This document shows, piece after piece, positions 39,575 to 48,349 of a stretch of 64,000 nt of DNA (positions within the stretch are counted from its first letter, which is position 1; every line of letters starts with the position of its first letter). The position numbers were made by a program, and so were the translations under genes. The DNA is from Bacteroidia bacterium (GTDB taxonomy: Bacteria; Bacteroidota; Bacteroidia; AKYH767-A; OLB10), in the NCBI GenBank assembly GCA_020847635.1, contig JADLBQ010000056.1:1-64000 (forward strand), given 5' to 3'. The notes below the pieces were generated by a model, which did not search any database, was not told where the DNA came from, and was given only the letters and a program-made list of their open reading frames with translations.

Positions 39575-40330
39575 ATGAGCCAAGTAAATATCCCGAAAGA
39601 AGAAATTGATGTTAGAGTTTATGTTCCAATTCAAAGGCATGAAATGCTGATCAAAATGTTTAAGGAATTACCGGTAAGAGAGAGTTTTATTTTTATCAAT
39701 GATCATGATCCCATCCCGTTATATTATGAGTTCCGTTCTATTTACGGAGATGTGGTAGGATGGGAATACCTGAACCGCGGTGGCCGGGAGTGGAAAGTAA
39801 AAGTAACTCGTACAGAAGAATCAAAAGGACGGGAGTTTGAAGGAATAGCAACCTTACTAGATCTGAGGAAGGCTGACCCGAAAGAGTGGAAACAAATTGT
39901 TTTTCACCGCTATGGAATGATGGAAGAAGGAACAACCATGGAGCTTATCGCACCGGAAGACCCGGTTGAAATTCACGGAATCTTTTTCCAAAAATTTGAG
40001 GGAAAGCATAAGTGGATTTATAAGAAAAAGGAAACCGGTGAGATTGTTGTTCATATTACCAAGCAGGATAACAGTGGGTTAGGTGATGATGGTTTCTCGG
40101 TAGTTAATGAGTTTGACATCAGACCCTATCCGCCTGCAGAACGGCATGAAATGTTTTACAAGGCTTTTGCAGATATTAAGCCGGGCGAAGCTTTTGAGTT
40201 TACCAATGACCACGACCCGAAACCACTCTACTATCAGATGGAAGCTGAAAGTAAAGAACCGTTTAAATGGGAATACATTGAAAAAGGTCCGGATGTGTGG
40301 AAAGTCAGGGTGATCAAAGTCAGGGAGTAA
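39575..40330 (+). CDS. Tandem DUF2249 protein
   Basis: A 251-residue protein made of two DUF2249 copies (about residues 8-75 and 178-250). Each copy has the invariant pattern RHEM, then F, then NDHDP and PLYY. In between is a short beta-rich section. DUF2249 is a TusA/SirA-like fold seen near nitrite, nitric oxide and hemerythrin genes; the copies here lack obvious catalytic cysteines. A role in metal or NO-related chemistry is an inference from family context. Confidence 0.85.
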   Translation: MSQVNIPKEEIDVRVYVPIQRHEMLIKMFKELPVRESFIFINDHDPIPLYYEFRSIYGDVVGWEYLNRGGREWKVKVTRTEESKGREFEGIATLLDLRKADPKEWKQIVFHRYGMMEEGTTMELIAPEDPVEIHGIFFQKFEGKHKWIYKKKETGEIVVHITKQDNSGLGDDGFSVVNEFDIRPYPPAERHEMFYKAFADIKPGEAFEFTNDHDPKPLYYQMEAESKEPFKWEYIEKGPDVWKVRVIKVRE

Positions 40331-40462
40331 AATAATCGGGGTTCCTGAAGTGTTATTTCATTATCTTTACCTTAGAGCAGGCAATGGGCTTGATTCCAAC
40401 AGGTTTCATCAGGCGGGTGATTACCATGCGTTCAAGTTAACTGAAAATAAATCTTAACAGAT

Positions 40463-40858
40463 ATGACAGAAAAATCAAACATTTCAACCCAGCTCCGGCC
40501 CGAAGGTGACCGGTTACTTAATGCCAGTCTTGTAGAAATGGATCTGAAAAAGTACCTCAGTCAGATCAAGCAGGAAACAATCTGGAAGGAAGGCAGCCAT
40601 AACTCAATTACCTTATTTAAGTCAGATACATTGCGAATTGTCCTGATTGGAATGCACCATGGAGCAGTTCTTAAAACTCATCAGGCAAAAGCCAATGTGA
40701 GCGTTCAGGTACTGGAAGGTGAAGTAACTTTTACAGCTGATGACCAGGAATTAAAGCTGCAGGCCAGCCAGATGGTAGCAATCCAGGCAAAAGTGCCCCA
40801 TAGTGTTAAAGCAGAAACAGAAAGCGCCATTCTGCTTACGGTTGCTGCATTGGGGTAG
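40463..40858 (+). CDS. Cupin-domain protein
   Basis: A 131-residue single beta-barrel cupin. The first cupin motif is weak (GMHHGAVLKTHQAKA) and the second reads LQASQMVAIQAKVPHSVKAE, with His residues at the places of metal ligands. Small cupins of this type bind a metal and have diverse or unknown functions. It stands alone after the DUF2249 gene. Confidence 0.8.
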   Translation: MTEKSNISTQLRPEGDRLLNASLVEMDLKKYLSQIKQETIWKEGSHNSITLFKSDTLRIVLIGMHHGAVLKTHQAKANVSVQVLEGEVTFTADDQELKLQASQMVAIQAKVPHSVKAETESAILLTVAALG

Positions 40859-41247
40859 ATTGAGATTTGCTTACTCAGTCTGAGGAATACTTGTAAAAGC
40901 AGAGGAATCCCGACATGTAAAATTTTAAAAAAGGACTCACATGGGGTTTGGAAACGCTGAAAAGATTCCTCATGAACCAACTGATTACATAGGCATGATG
41001 CTTTGTTTTTCAGCTTAAGCCGGAAGTTTGATGAAAAGACGGAAAACCGGAATAGCTAAGCTATGGCCGTTATTAATTTTCTTGCATGCTGCCGTGAAAA
41101 GAACAGAAAAAGCAAAAGGTGCCAAATCCGGAATGAAGATTCATTGTTTAGCAGGTACGAATATTCAATTTTATAACTTTGGATGAAACGAGTTCAGGGA
41201 TACTATTTAGAAAAGCCGTACCCAGTTGAAGCGAATGAGTTACACCA
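40859..41247. other. Intergenic stretch without convincing gene
   Basis: About 390 bases. No open frame with family features. A -7-like box (TAACTTTG at 41174-41181) lies about 65 bases before the glycosyltransferase start. A perfect small inverted repeat, ATAGCT-A-AGCTAT, lies near 41051-41063; its role is unknown. Confidence 0.5.
41174..41181 (+). promoter_or_regulatory. Possible -7 box of the glycosyltransferase gene
   Basis: TAACTTTG matches the Bacteroidota -7 consensus. The nearest TTG upstream is 27 bases away rather than 19, so this is a partial match only. Confidence 0.4.
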
Positions 41248-41880
41248 ATGAATAAACAAAATAAACCTTTGGTTTCTGTTGTTATGGCAACCTACAACCG
41301 TGCCGGGTATCTGAACAGGAGTATTTCTTCTTTTCTGAATCAGTCTTTTACAGATGCTGAACTGATTGTTGTTGATGACGGAAGTGATGATCATACTTTC
41401 TGGGTAGTCAGCATGTTTATGAAAGATCATAACAACATCCGGTATCTGCGCCAGGCGCACCGCGGAGTTTCTCAGACAAAAAATACCGGAATTAAAGCTG
41501 CAACAGGAAAATACATTGCGTTTCTTGATAGTGATGATGCGTATAAACCCGGTTATCTTGAAAGCAGAGTCAGGTTTATGGAAGCAAACCCTGAAGTTGA
41601 TCTGGTTGAAGGGGGCGAAATCATTATCGGAGATCCATATGTAAAAGATAAAAACCAGCCAGACAAAAAAATCCATTTGTCGGAATGCCATATCGGAGCT
41701 ACTTTTTTTGGTAAATCAGAAGTCTTTACTGCTGTCGGAGGGTTTGATGACACAATGTCCTATGCAGAAGATAGTGATTTCTGGGAACGGGCAGAAAAGA
41801 ATTTTCGGGTTAGAAAAATTGAGCATCCAGGTTATGTTTACTACCATCAGACTCCCGGGAGCCTGAGTAATCGTGTCTGA
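41248..41880 (+). CDS. Family 2 glycosyltransferase, short
   Basis: A 210-residue GT-A fold enzyme, likely transferring a sugar from a nucleotide sugar to an acceptor. The N-terminal nucleotide-binding motif is VSVVMATYNRAG; the first acidic site is VVDDGSDD and the metal DxD-like motif is FLDSDDA. The catalytic-base ED is in YAEDSDFWERA. No membrane helices are visible and it is shorter than most family members, but complete. No polysaccharide genes are adjacent, so its acceptor is unknown. Confidence 0.88.
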   Translation: MNKQNKPLVSVVMATYNRAGYLNRSISSFLNQSFTDAELIVVDDGSDDHTFWVVSMFMKDHNNIRYLRQAHRGVSQTKNTGIKAATGKYIAFLDSDDAYKPGYLESRVRFMEANPEVDLVEGGEIIIGDPYVKDKNQPDKKIHLSECHIGATFFGKSEVFTAVGGFDDTMSYAEDSDFWERAEKNFRVRKIEHPGYVYYHQTPGSLSNRV

Positions 41881-42086
41881 GTTAAACAGAACCCAAAAGG
41901 CGTCAGACCGTGCATATAGAATGTAATCTTCAGTGTATTAGCTGGTTGCATCAGGTTCAGCAATTGTCATTGATCTGTAAAAGAATAATGAATCAGGAAA
42001 TTTTGTTTTTCTTGTAACCAATCGGATTGTAATACACTCTGTTATAGTGAACATGTTTTTAAATTAACATTAAACAAATAAATATC

Positions 42087-42626
42087 ATGAAAAAATTAAA
42101 AATTTATCTTGGAAATGCCGCCATGTTAATGGGACTGGCATTGATGTCTGCCGGTGCTCAGGCACAGGACAGCCCGAAGCTTACAGACCCGGAAATTGCA
42201 TCTGTAGCTGTAACTGCAAATCAAATTGATGTTGATTACGGGAAGATTGCTTTAAAAAAGGCAACTGATAAGAACATTAAAAATTTTGCACAAACAATGA
42301 TCAGAGATCATGAGGGAGTAATTAAACAGGCAGTTGATCTTGCCGGCAAACTTGGAGTAACACCAAAAGATAATGCAGTAACTCAACAACTGCTTACAAA
42401 CTCCAGGAAAGTAACAGCCGATTTGAATTCAAAATCAGGTAAAGCTTTTGATAAAGCCTATATTGATAATGAAGTTGCATACCATGAAGCAGTAATTTCA
42501 ACTGTTAAAAATGTACTTATTCCGCAAACTCAGAATAAAGAATTAAAGAATCTGTTTGTAACCATTTCACCTGTGCTGGACAGTCACCTGGCACATGCTA
42601 AAAAAGTACAATCTGAATTAAAATAA
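42087..42626 (+). CDS. Periplasmic DUF4142 protein
   Basis: A 179-residue exported protein. A signal peptide ends near residues 25-27 (ALMSAGAQAQ). The mature part is a helical bundle with the DUF4142 pattern, including FAQTMIRDHEG and the C-terminal DSHLAHAKKVQSELK with His residues. It resembles ferritin-like bundles, but function is unknown; members are often induced by stress. It lies eight bases before the cupredoxin gene and is probably co-transcribed. Confidence 0.88.
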   Translation: MKKLKIYLGNAAMLMGLALMSAGAQAQDSPKLTDPEIASVAVTANQIDVDYGKIALKKATDKNIKNFAQTMIRDHEGVIKQAVDLAGKLGVTPKDNAVTQQLLTNSRKVTADLNSKSGKAFDKAYIDNEVAYHEAVISTVKNVLIPQTQNKELKNLFVTISPVLDSHLAHAKKVQSELK

Positions 42627-42634
42627 GGAATGTA

Positions 42635-43006
42635 ATGAGAGGTTTAAGCAAATCACTCGGTTTCGTGCTAACAGCTGCTGTATTATTGGTTACAGCAGCT
42701 TGCAGAAATTCCGGGCAAAATCAATCAGGAGAAGAAGCAACAGTAACAGCCGGCAATCCGGTTACGGATACCGTACGAATAAGCGGGATGAAATTTATTC
42801 CACAAGAGATTACGGTTAATAAAGGCGATACTGTTTTCTGGATTAATGAGGATGTTGTAGCTCACAATGTAACTGAAGAAACAAATAGTGACTGGGCTTC
42901 TGATACATTAAATACCGGTGATACTTTTAAAAAGGTATTTGACTCAAGTGCTGATTATTATTGCAGTCTTCATGTAGTAATGAAAGGTAAAGTAATCATA
43001 AGATAA
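42635..43006 (+). CDS. Cupredoxin (plastocyanin/azurin-like) lipoprotein
   Basis: A 123-residue protein with a lipoprotein signal peptide (LLVTAAC, lipid Cys at about residue 23). The type 1 copper ligands are visible: His in VVAHNVTEE, then Cys, His and Met in YYCSLHVVMKGK (C-x2-H-x3-M). Small blue copper proteins pass electrons between periplasmic carriers, including to oxidases and NO reductases. It is on the plus strand, convergent with the respiratory cluster, and ends at a clear terminator. Confidence 0.9.
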   Translation: MRGLSKSLGFVLTAAVLLVTAACRNSGQNQSGEEATVTAGNPVTDTVRISGMKFIPQEITVNKGDTVFWINEDVVAHNVTEETNSDWASDTLNTGDTFKKVFDSSADYYCSLHVVMKGKVIIR

Positions 43007-43083
43007 TCTGAGGCTGGTTAGTTATCAACTTAGTTTACCGGATGATAAGATAGAAGAAGTTAATTCTTAAAAGTAAACTTTTT

Positions 43084-43120
43084 AAAACCGGAGTGAGTCA
43101 TTGACGTATTCCGGTTTTTA
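43084..43120 (+). terminator. Terminator of the cupredoxin unit
   Basis: AAAACCGGA pairs perfectly with TCCGGTTTT over nine bases with a 17-base loop, followed by more T residues. It is about 80 bases after the cupredoxin stop. Confidence 0.75.
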
Positions 43121-43135
43121 TTTGTGTTCAGAAAA

Positions 43136-43158
43136 TAAAAGGAGGCCTACGCCTCCTT
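43136..43158 (-). terminator. Terminator of the nitrobindin-like gene
   Basis: AAGGAGGC pairs perfectly with GCCTCCTT over eight bases with a 4-base loop. Read on the minus strand, the stem is followed by TTATTTT, as expected for a terminator of the gene ending at 43191. Confidence 0.75.
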
Positions 43159-43190
43159 GAATGGATAAGTTTTAAAATAGTAAAATCAAA

Positions 43191-43799
43191 TCAGTTGTGA
43201 AGGATACCAGGGTGATACCGTTTAACCAGTTGTAGTGAGTTTTTGTCAGTATGATGCATCTGAGCCCCGGTTGCAGCAAGTTTTAAAACCAAATCGGAAG
43301 TGTAACTGAAAGTACCATTGTCATGAAAGATAAAGATACTTTTGAATGAAATTGCTCTTGCCCGCTCAAACAAATACTTATTTTGTGATAAACCATACGT
43401 TTCAGATCGGGGGTCAGCATCAAATCGTAGTTTCTTATCAAACGCCTTTGCTGGGCTTCCTGCCAGTATAGCCAAACCTCTAGGTACTGCAAAACAACGC
43501 ATAACCTGCCCGTTCATTTTATCCCATAGAAGATAACCTACTTCATCATGAAACGGATCCATGGCTTCTTCACCATGACGCCAGGCTGTCATTTGATAGG
43601 TTAACCCATCCATGGTTTGTTGTCCGTTTTCAACAACCGGGATAGGTCTGAACCAGGCTTTTTCAAAATAACCGGTTTCAGAAATTTTATCATCCTTATT
43701 GTGATAAGAAATATCAATTCCGACATTACCTTCCCATTCACCAACAAGTGGAGTTAACGGGCCAAGCCTGCGTGGTCCTGCGATTGTCTTTTTTGCCAT
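43191..43799 (-). CDS. Nitrobindin-like heme-binding beta-barrel protein
   Basis: A 202-residue protein of the FABP/nitrobindin superfamily. The family signature GPLTPLVGEWEGN is near the N-terminus, followed by HDEVGYLLWD and a C-terminal LVKRYHPG whose His fits the place of the heme ligand. Nitrobindins bind ferric heme and interact with nitric oxide. I choose MAKKTIAGPRR as the start because the 21 residues before it are unlike the family. The gene lies downstream of the respiratory cluster on the same strand, which fits NO chemistry. Confidence 0.75.
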   Translation of the reverse strand: MAKKTIAGPRRLGPLTPLVGEWEGNVGIDISYHNKDDKISETGYFEKAWFRPIPVVENGQQTMDGLTYQMTAWRHGEEAMDPFHDEVGYLLWDKMNGQVMRCFAVPRGLAILAGSPAKAFDKKLRFDADPRSETYGLSQNKYLFERARAISFKSIFIFHDNGTFSYTSDLVLKLAATGAQMHHTDKNSLQLVKRYHPGILHN

Positions 43800-43896
43800 A
43801 GGTCTTTTGTTTTTAGTTATTTGGTTAAACAGGAAAGAATGATAAATGTTTGAAAAGACCAAAAGAAAACGGGTACTTCAACTTGCAACAGTTATA

Positions 43897-45846
43897 CTAA
43901 TTGCTGCCGGCTACTTCAAGTTTCCCCTCTTTCAGGATGACAAATGTACCATCTCCTTCCCGCAGCCTGAGATTTTTTAGCTGATATTGTTTTTCAGGAA
44001 ATGCAATTTCAGCAAACTCAACATCAACCCGGTCGGTAGCCGGGTTAAGCTGGGCATAAATAAACATTGCGATATCCTGCCTTAATCCTCTCGGGTCGTA
44101 AACCTTTTCAAAAAGAAGAGTTTGGTCAACAGATGAAAAAATTTTAAGACGAACCGAACTTCTTTTCTTTACAACCGGAGTACGGGCTTGCATGTGAGCA
44201 GCTGCAGAAGTAGATTGCTCATACTCCTGGGGTGTGGAGATGTATTTAAAAGTTACAATCAGTGTTTTTTCAGCCGGATTAAAGAATCTAACTGTGGTTC
44301 TGCTCAGTGGAATCATCAGCGCAAAGAATAAAGCCATGATTAATACGGAAAGAACCGGTTTTGCTTTTTCATGATCGGCAATTGAAAACTGTGCTTTTCT
44401 GATTTCTGTTTGAGTTGTGTCTTGTGAAAAAGCAAGGAGTTTTTCTTTGCTGTATTGGGTTAGAGTAAACAGCCTGACTTTAGAAGCATCATATTTCCGG
44501 GAGAATGTCGGGGCACGCTCCCTGAGAAATCGTTTGATTGTCCAGTTCTTACCAAAACGGTAATAGCAGTCTTCACAACTTAGAATGGCCACTTTATGAC
44601 TGTTGTTCTCCAGGATCTGTTGGACATCTTTTGGCATCACACTGCCGGTACACGGGACCTGATAATGAACCAGATTAAGCCCTTCCGGCAATTCGGGTGG
44701 CGGGAAGTAACTACAGCTGAAAAGGGTTACATTCGATTTGTTATCATTTGCTTTTAGAAGCAGCTCTGGAAAACCCGGAAAGCTGATTGCATGTTCATCG
44801 CACGAACCAATACAAATGCCACAGCCAACACATTTGTCGGGTGAGAGAATGGCCTTCCGTTCTCCGTTCCGGGTGAGCATATCAATGGCTTCATACGGGC
44901 AATCATAAGAGCAAAGGTTACAGGCATCGCATTTATCAAGATCAATATAAACCGGTGGATTATTTTTCCTTTTAAGGATATAAGGAATAATACACAGAAA
45001 GATGCCAGAGCCGATTAAAATAATCCAGTTTTGATTTACACTGAATAATTTCATCAGGTAGTAACCAAAATAGTAGTACCAATCGAATGTTGTTTGAATC
45101 GGGAGATTAGAAGACTGAGCCGGAGGATCACTCTGAACAGGGAAAATGATGGAGATCATACCTAATGCAATGAGAACATAAATCATCAGTTTTTTAGGAG
45201 GTACAATCTTAGGTTTTGAAATATTAAGTACATGAACCCAGATAACAATGACAGTAATGAGTGAAAATACAATATGACCGAATAATGCAACTTTAAAAAA
45301 GCCGCCAACAGTTGACAAATCATTTAATAAAAAAGCACCGGCAATTGACGGATCAAAAATCGGGAGGCTGGTAAATAGCTTGGCTGTCAGGTAGCCGGCC
45401 AGTTTTGCTTTCTGATCCCATACCAGGATAAAACCGGTAACCCCGATTATGATAACGACTAGGAAAGAGATAATCCCACTGATCCACGAAACCAGCCTTT
45501 TAAATTTTGAAGTAAACAAGGTATGAAGCAGATGAAGCAGAATAAAAATTACCAATAGATCAGAAGAATACCGGTGAATAGTCCGCATCCATCCGTTAAA
45601 CAGATTGTTCGACATGGCCTCAACCGAGTCCCAGGCATAACGTGGATTGATGTTATAGAAAATAAATATATAGATTCCCGAAATGCAGGCTACAATGAAC
45701 AGGAGCACGGAAATGCTGCCCAAGTTGTAGAGAGGGTTTAATTTTGTTGAATATATTTTCCCGAATACAGTTGAAAATTTTTGAAATAGCTGATGACCTT
45801 TTGTAGGCTCTTTTAAAGTCTTTGTTGCTTGCGTCTGTTTAACCAT
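43897..45846 (-). CDS. Cytochrome b - ferredoxin - MvhD-like fusion protein
   Basis: A 649-residue membrane protein. Residues 40-290 form a cytochrome b-like part with about six helices; H91/H105 and H191/H205 (each x13) are placed as ligands for two hemes. Two [4Fe-4S] motifs follow: C306, C309, C312, C316 and C339, C342, C345, C349. A segment with FSCSY, VPCTGSV and SCEDCYYRFG resembles MvhD, the iron-sulfur subunit that links hydrogenase to Hdr. One more helix (about 492-512) leads to a periplasmic tail of about 130 residues. Its stop region is 97 bases before the nitrobindin-like gene. Confidence 0.88.
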   Translation of the reverse strand: MVKQTQATKTLKEPTKGHQLFQKFSTVFGKIYSTKLNPLYNLGSISVLLFIVACISGIYIFIFYNINPRYAWDSVEAMSNNLFNGWMRTIHRYSSDLLVIFILLHLLHTLFTSKFKRLVSWISGIISFLVVIIIGVTGFILVWDQKAKLAGYLTAKLFTSLPIFDPSIAGAFLLNDLSTVGGFFKVALFGHIVFSLITVIVIWVHVLNISKPKIVPPKKLMIYVLIALGMISIIFPVQSDPPAQSSNLPIQTTFDWYYYFGYYLMKLFSVNQNWIILIGSGIFLCIIPYILKRKNNPPVYIDLDKCDACNLCSYDCPYEAIDMLTRNGERKAILSPDKCVGCGICIGSCDEHAISFPGFPELLLKANDNKSNVTLFSCSYFPPPELPEGLNLVHYQVPCTGSVMPKDVQQILENNSHKVAILSCEDCYYRFGKNWTIKRFLRERAPTFSRKYDASKVRLFTLTQYSKEKLLAFSQDTTQTEIRKAQFSIADHEKAKPVLSVLIMALFFALMIPLSRTTVRFFNPAEKTLIVTFKYISTPQEYEQSTSAAAHMQARTPVVKKRSSVRLKIFSSVDQTLLFEKVYDPRGLRQDIAMFIYAQLNPATDRVDVEFAEIAFPEKQYQLKNLRLREGDGTFVILKEGKLEVAGSN

Positions 45847-46603
45847 TCTGATTTTTTGTGATGAAAAACGATTTTATAAAAATCCGGGTGATTAGTAAAA
45901 TCATAAGAAGCCCGGCTGATGTTGAAATGATAAAGCGCCAATCAATCTTATATGTTCTTAAAACAGGATCGTAACCGAAGCAGCGCAGGTAAAACCCGTT
46001 AAACAGGCCCGGTCTTGTCTTTTCAGCCATAGCTTCCATTACTGCCAGCCTGATATCTTTTTTTGCCGGATTTAATCCATAAATATACCTTGAAATTCTG
46101 CCGGCCGGAGTTAAAACAATCAGGATTGCCGGATGATTATACTCACGGGTTGCAATATCAAAGTCATACTGATAGTCAACAGAAGCCATCAACTGCCGGA
46201 TCTGTTCTGAAGAAGCAGAAACAGTTTTCCAGCTGCTCCCGTTCATTTTCCACCGGCTTTCATAAAATGAAAGGTCTTCGGCTGTATCGGTACTGTCAAA
46301 TGAAAAACTAATCATAGTGAAATCCTTTCCAACGGTTCCCAGCTCATGGATCACGCTAAAGACTCCGTTACTGATTAAACCACAGAGAGAAGCACAGCGA
46401 GTATAAACCGGAGAGATGATGAGCGGCTTTTCTCCTAACAGTTGATACAGTTTGAACTCCTTTCCATTGGCATCAAACAGAGAAATATCAGCTACCCGCT
46501 GAGCAAGGTATTTCTTTTCATCAGGGAGATTGAAACCACAGTTGACTACCCAGGCTGACAAAATAAGCAGATACAAAGACCATTTATTACCAGAGCTGAA
46601 CAT
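45839..46603 (-). CDS. SCO1/SenC-family copper protein
   Basis: A 254-residue membrane-anchored thioredoxin-fold protein that inserts copper into the CuA site of subunit II. The copper ligands are Cys and Cys in TRCASLCGLI (C-x3-C) and His in YNHPAILIV. It has an N-terminal signal-like helix and a second helix near the C-terminus (about 220-245). It overlaps the cytochrome b fusion gene by eight bases, so the two are translated together. Confidence 0.9.
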   Translation of the reverse strand: MFSSGNKWSLYLLILSAWVVNCGFNLPDEKKYLAQRVADISLFDANGKEFKLYQLLGEKPLIISPVYTRCASLCGLISNGVFSVIHELGTVGKDFTMISFSFDSTDTAEDLSFYESRWKMNGSSWKTVSASSEQIRQLMASVDYQYDFDIATREYNHPAILIVLTPAGRISRYIYGLNPAKKDIRLAVMEAMAEKTRPGLFNGFYLRCFGYDPVLRTYKIDWRFIISTSAGLLMILLITRIFIKSFFITKNQNG

Positions 46604-46663
46604 AGTGCAACTGATTTTGGGAAAAGACTCCCAGATGTAAATTGTTTATAAAGGTAACCCGGA

Positions 46664-48331
46664 TTAATTAACATTCCAGGTTGCTGCCAGCCATTTCCAG
46701 TTTAAGAAAAACAAGGCAATAAAGACCAGCAGGAAAATCATGGTAAGTGCAAGTGTCCCCGGAGCTTCAAATCCTTTATGAGCTTTTGCTGCTGGAGCCA
46801 ATGGTGAGATAGTCAGCTGCATATCTTCTTTGCTGTTTATTTTTGGTCCGATGGTAACTGAAAAAACGACAATCAGAATCCAAATGAGTGTTGCCAGAAA
46901 GGCAAGTGTTCCACCAATCATCATCAGCGCCCAGAAGAAATCAACTGCCGGATTGAAATTATAAGTAAAGGGGCCACCTGAGAAGGTAGAGTCCCAGTGT
47001 CTGCGGGGAACTCCCAGCTGACCCAGTACAATCATGGAAATGGAAAGCAGTGCAATTCCGATAAAGAAAAGCCAGGGTTGCCACTGTGCCCATTTAAATC
47101 CGACAATCTTTCTTCTGAAAATTAACGGAATCAGGTAATATGTAATCCCCATAAAGGTAAGGGTTGTTCCGATTACAACTGTTCCTTTAAAGTGGCCAGG
47201 GATAGCAATGGTGTTATGCACAATAATATTGGTTTGCTCCATTCCGAAGATGACTCCGGTTGTTCCGCCAATAAACCCAAAACCAATGACGGCCAGGATG
47301 ATTGCTGAAAAGGCCGGGTTGCTCCAGGGTGCTTTTGAGAGCCATTGAAATAATCCTTTGTTATATCCCCATCTCCTCTGTGCTGATTCAAACGAGGAAG
47401 GAACTGCAAAAGCATGAATCATAGACGCCAGAACAGCAAGATACATCGCATAACTTGTATTCCACACTTTCCAAGCACTACTGACTCCCGGGTCGGTAAG
47501 CAGGTGATGAGCAGAGGCCAGGCAGATAAAAAGAATGTATAATACAAAAGCTGAACGTGATACTCTTTCGTTGATAGAAGTTCCGCCAACAGTTAGAAAT
47601 GAAACCATATACCAGATTGAAACCATAGCGGCAACATTGATCTGTTGGGATGAATGACCTAACCCCCACCAGATCAGTTTATACATTGCCGGATCAACAT
47701 TTTCAATGAGCCCAAGTGACCAGAGGAAAGTCGGGATGTAGATAATCGCCCCGGTTGCCAGTGTAATCACGGCAATGATAGCAGCTGTCATTAACCCATA
47801 GGTGAAAAGAGGCAAGGTCTGATCAAAAGCTTTTTCGCGTTTGGCCAGCATCAGGTTACCAAAAAACAGAATCACTGCAAGTAATGCTCCTACGGCAAAC
47901 AAGATGATTCCCAGATAATAGAGCGGATGTGCTTTGAGTGGAGTGTAGGAAGTCAGCATAACGTCTGCCTTACCCATCAATATGATGATGTTTGATAAGA
48001 CCAGCCCAGCAGCCATCAGGATAAAGGCTATCCATCCTGACCGGGGGGAACAAAAGCGGGTGTTCAATACAACCGTAGAGCCAAAATATAGTCCGGCAAT
48101 CTCAAAGAAAATAATCCAGAAAATTAATGCATTTAAACCATGAAACGTGACTAAACGGTAATACCATTCAGCACCCAGCAGGTGTACAGGCTGGTAACGG
48201 GTAAAGACCAGCAGCAGAGCTGCTGTAACTGCAAGCAGTAATGAAATAACTGCAAAGACAGCATTGTAACGAATAAGTTTTTCTGACTGTAAGTCAACTT
48301 TAAATCCTGTGATATCGCAAGTTCTGAACAT
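46664..48331 (-). CDS. Divergent heme-copper oxidase subunit I
   Basis: A 555-residue membrane protein with about 13 helices, closest in motifs to B-type (ba3-like) enzymes. Expected ligands are His64 (low-spin heme), His226 and the pair His275-His276 (CuB) and His380 (high-spin heme). Two key positions differ: Gln230 stands where oxygen reductases carry the Tyr cross-linked to a CuB His, and Lys382 stands where the second low-spin heme His is expected (GHFK instead of GHFH). NO reductases lack the Tyr, so NO may be the substrate. It follows subunit II by 18 bases. Confidence 0.9.
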   Translation of the reverse strand: MFRTCDITGFKVDLQSEKLIRYNAVFAVISLLLAVTAALLLVFTRYQPVHLLGAEWYYRLVTFHGLNALIFWIIFFEIAGLYFGSTVVLNTRFCSPRSGWIAFILMAAGLVLSNIIILMGKADVMLTSYTPLKAHPLYYLGIILFAVGALLAVILFFGNLMLAKREKAFDQTLPLFTYGLMTAAIIAVITLATGAIIYIPTFLWSLGLIENVDPAMYKLIWWGLGHSSQQINVAAMVSIWYMVSFLTVGGTSINERVSRSAFVLYILFICLASAHHLLTDPGVSSAWKVWNTSYAMYLAVLASMIHAFAVPSSFESAQRRWGYNKGLFQWLSKAPWSNPAFSAIILAVIGFGFIGGTTGVIFGMEQTNIIVHNTIAIPGHFKGTVVIGTTLTFMGITYYLIPLIFRRKIVGFKWAQWQPWLFFIGIALLSISMIVLGQLGVPRRHWDSTFSGGPFTYNFNPAVDFFWALMMIGGTLAFLATLIWILIVVFSVTIGPKINSKEDMQLTISPLAPAAKAHKGFEAPGTLALTMIFLLVFIALFFLNWKWLAATWNVN

Positions 48332-48349
48332 AGTTTTTGTTTTTACCGG

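Noticed and set aside
41203-41691. Open frame of 162 codons on the minus strand over the glycosyltransferase
   Set aside because: The plus-strand gene has clear GT2 motifs; the minus frame has no recognisable domain.
46664-48331. Subunit I as a cbb3-type oxidase (CcoN)
   Set aside because: The gene pairs with a CuA plus cytochrome c subunit II and has B-type spacing (His226, His275-276, His380). No CcoO or CcoP is present.
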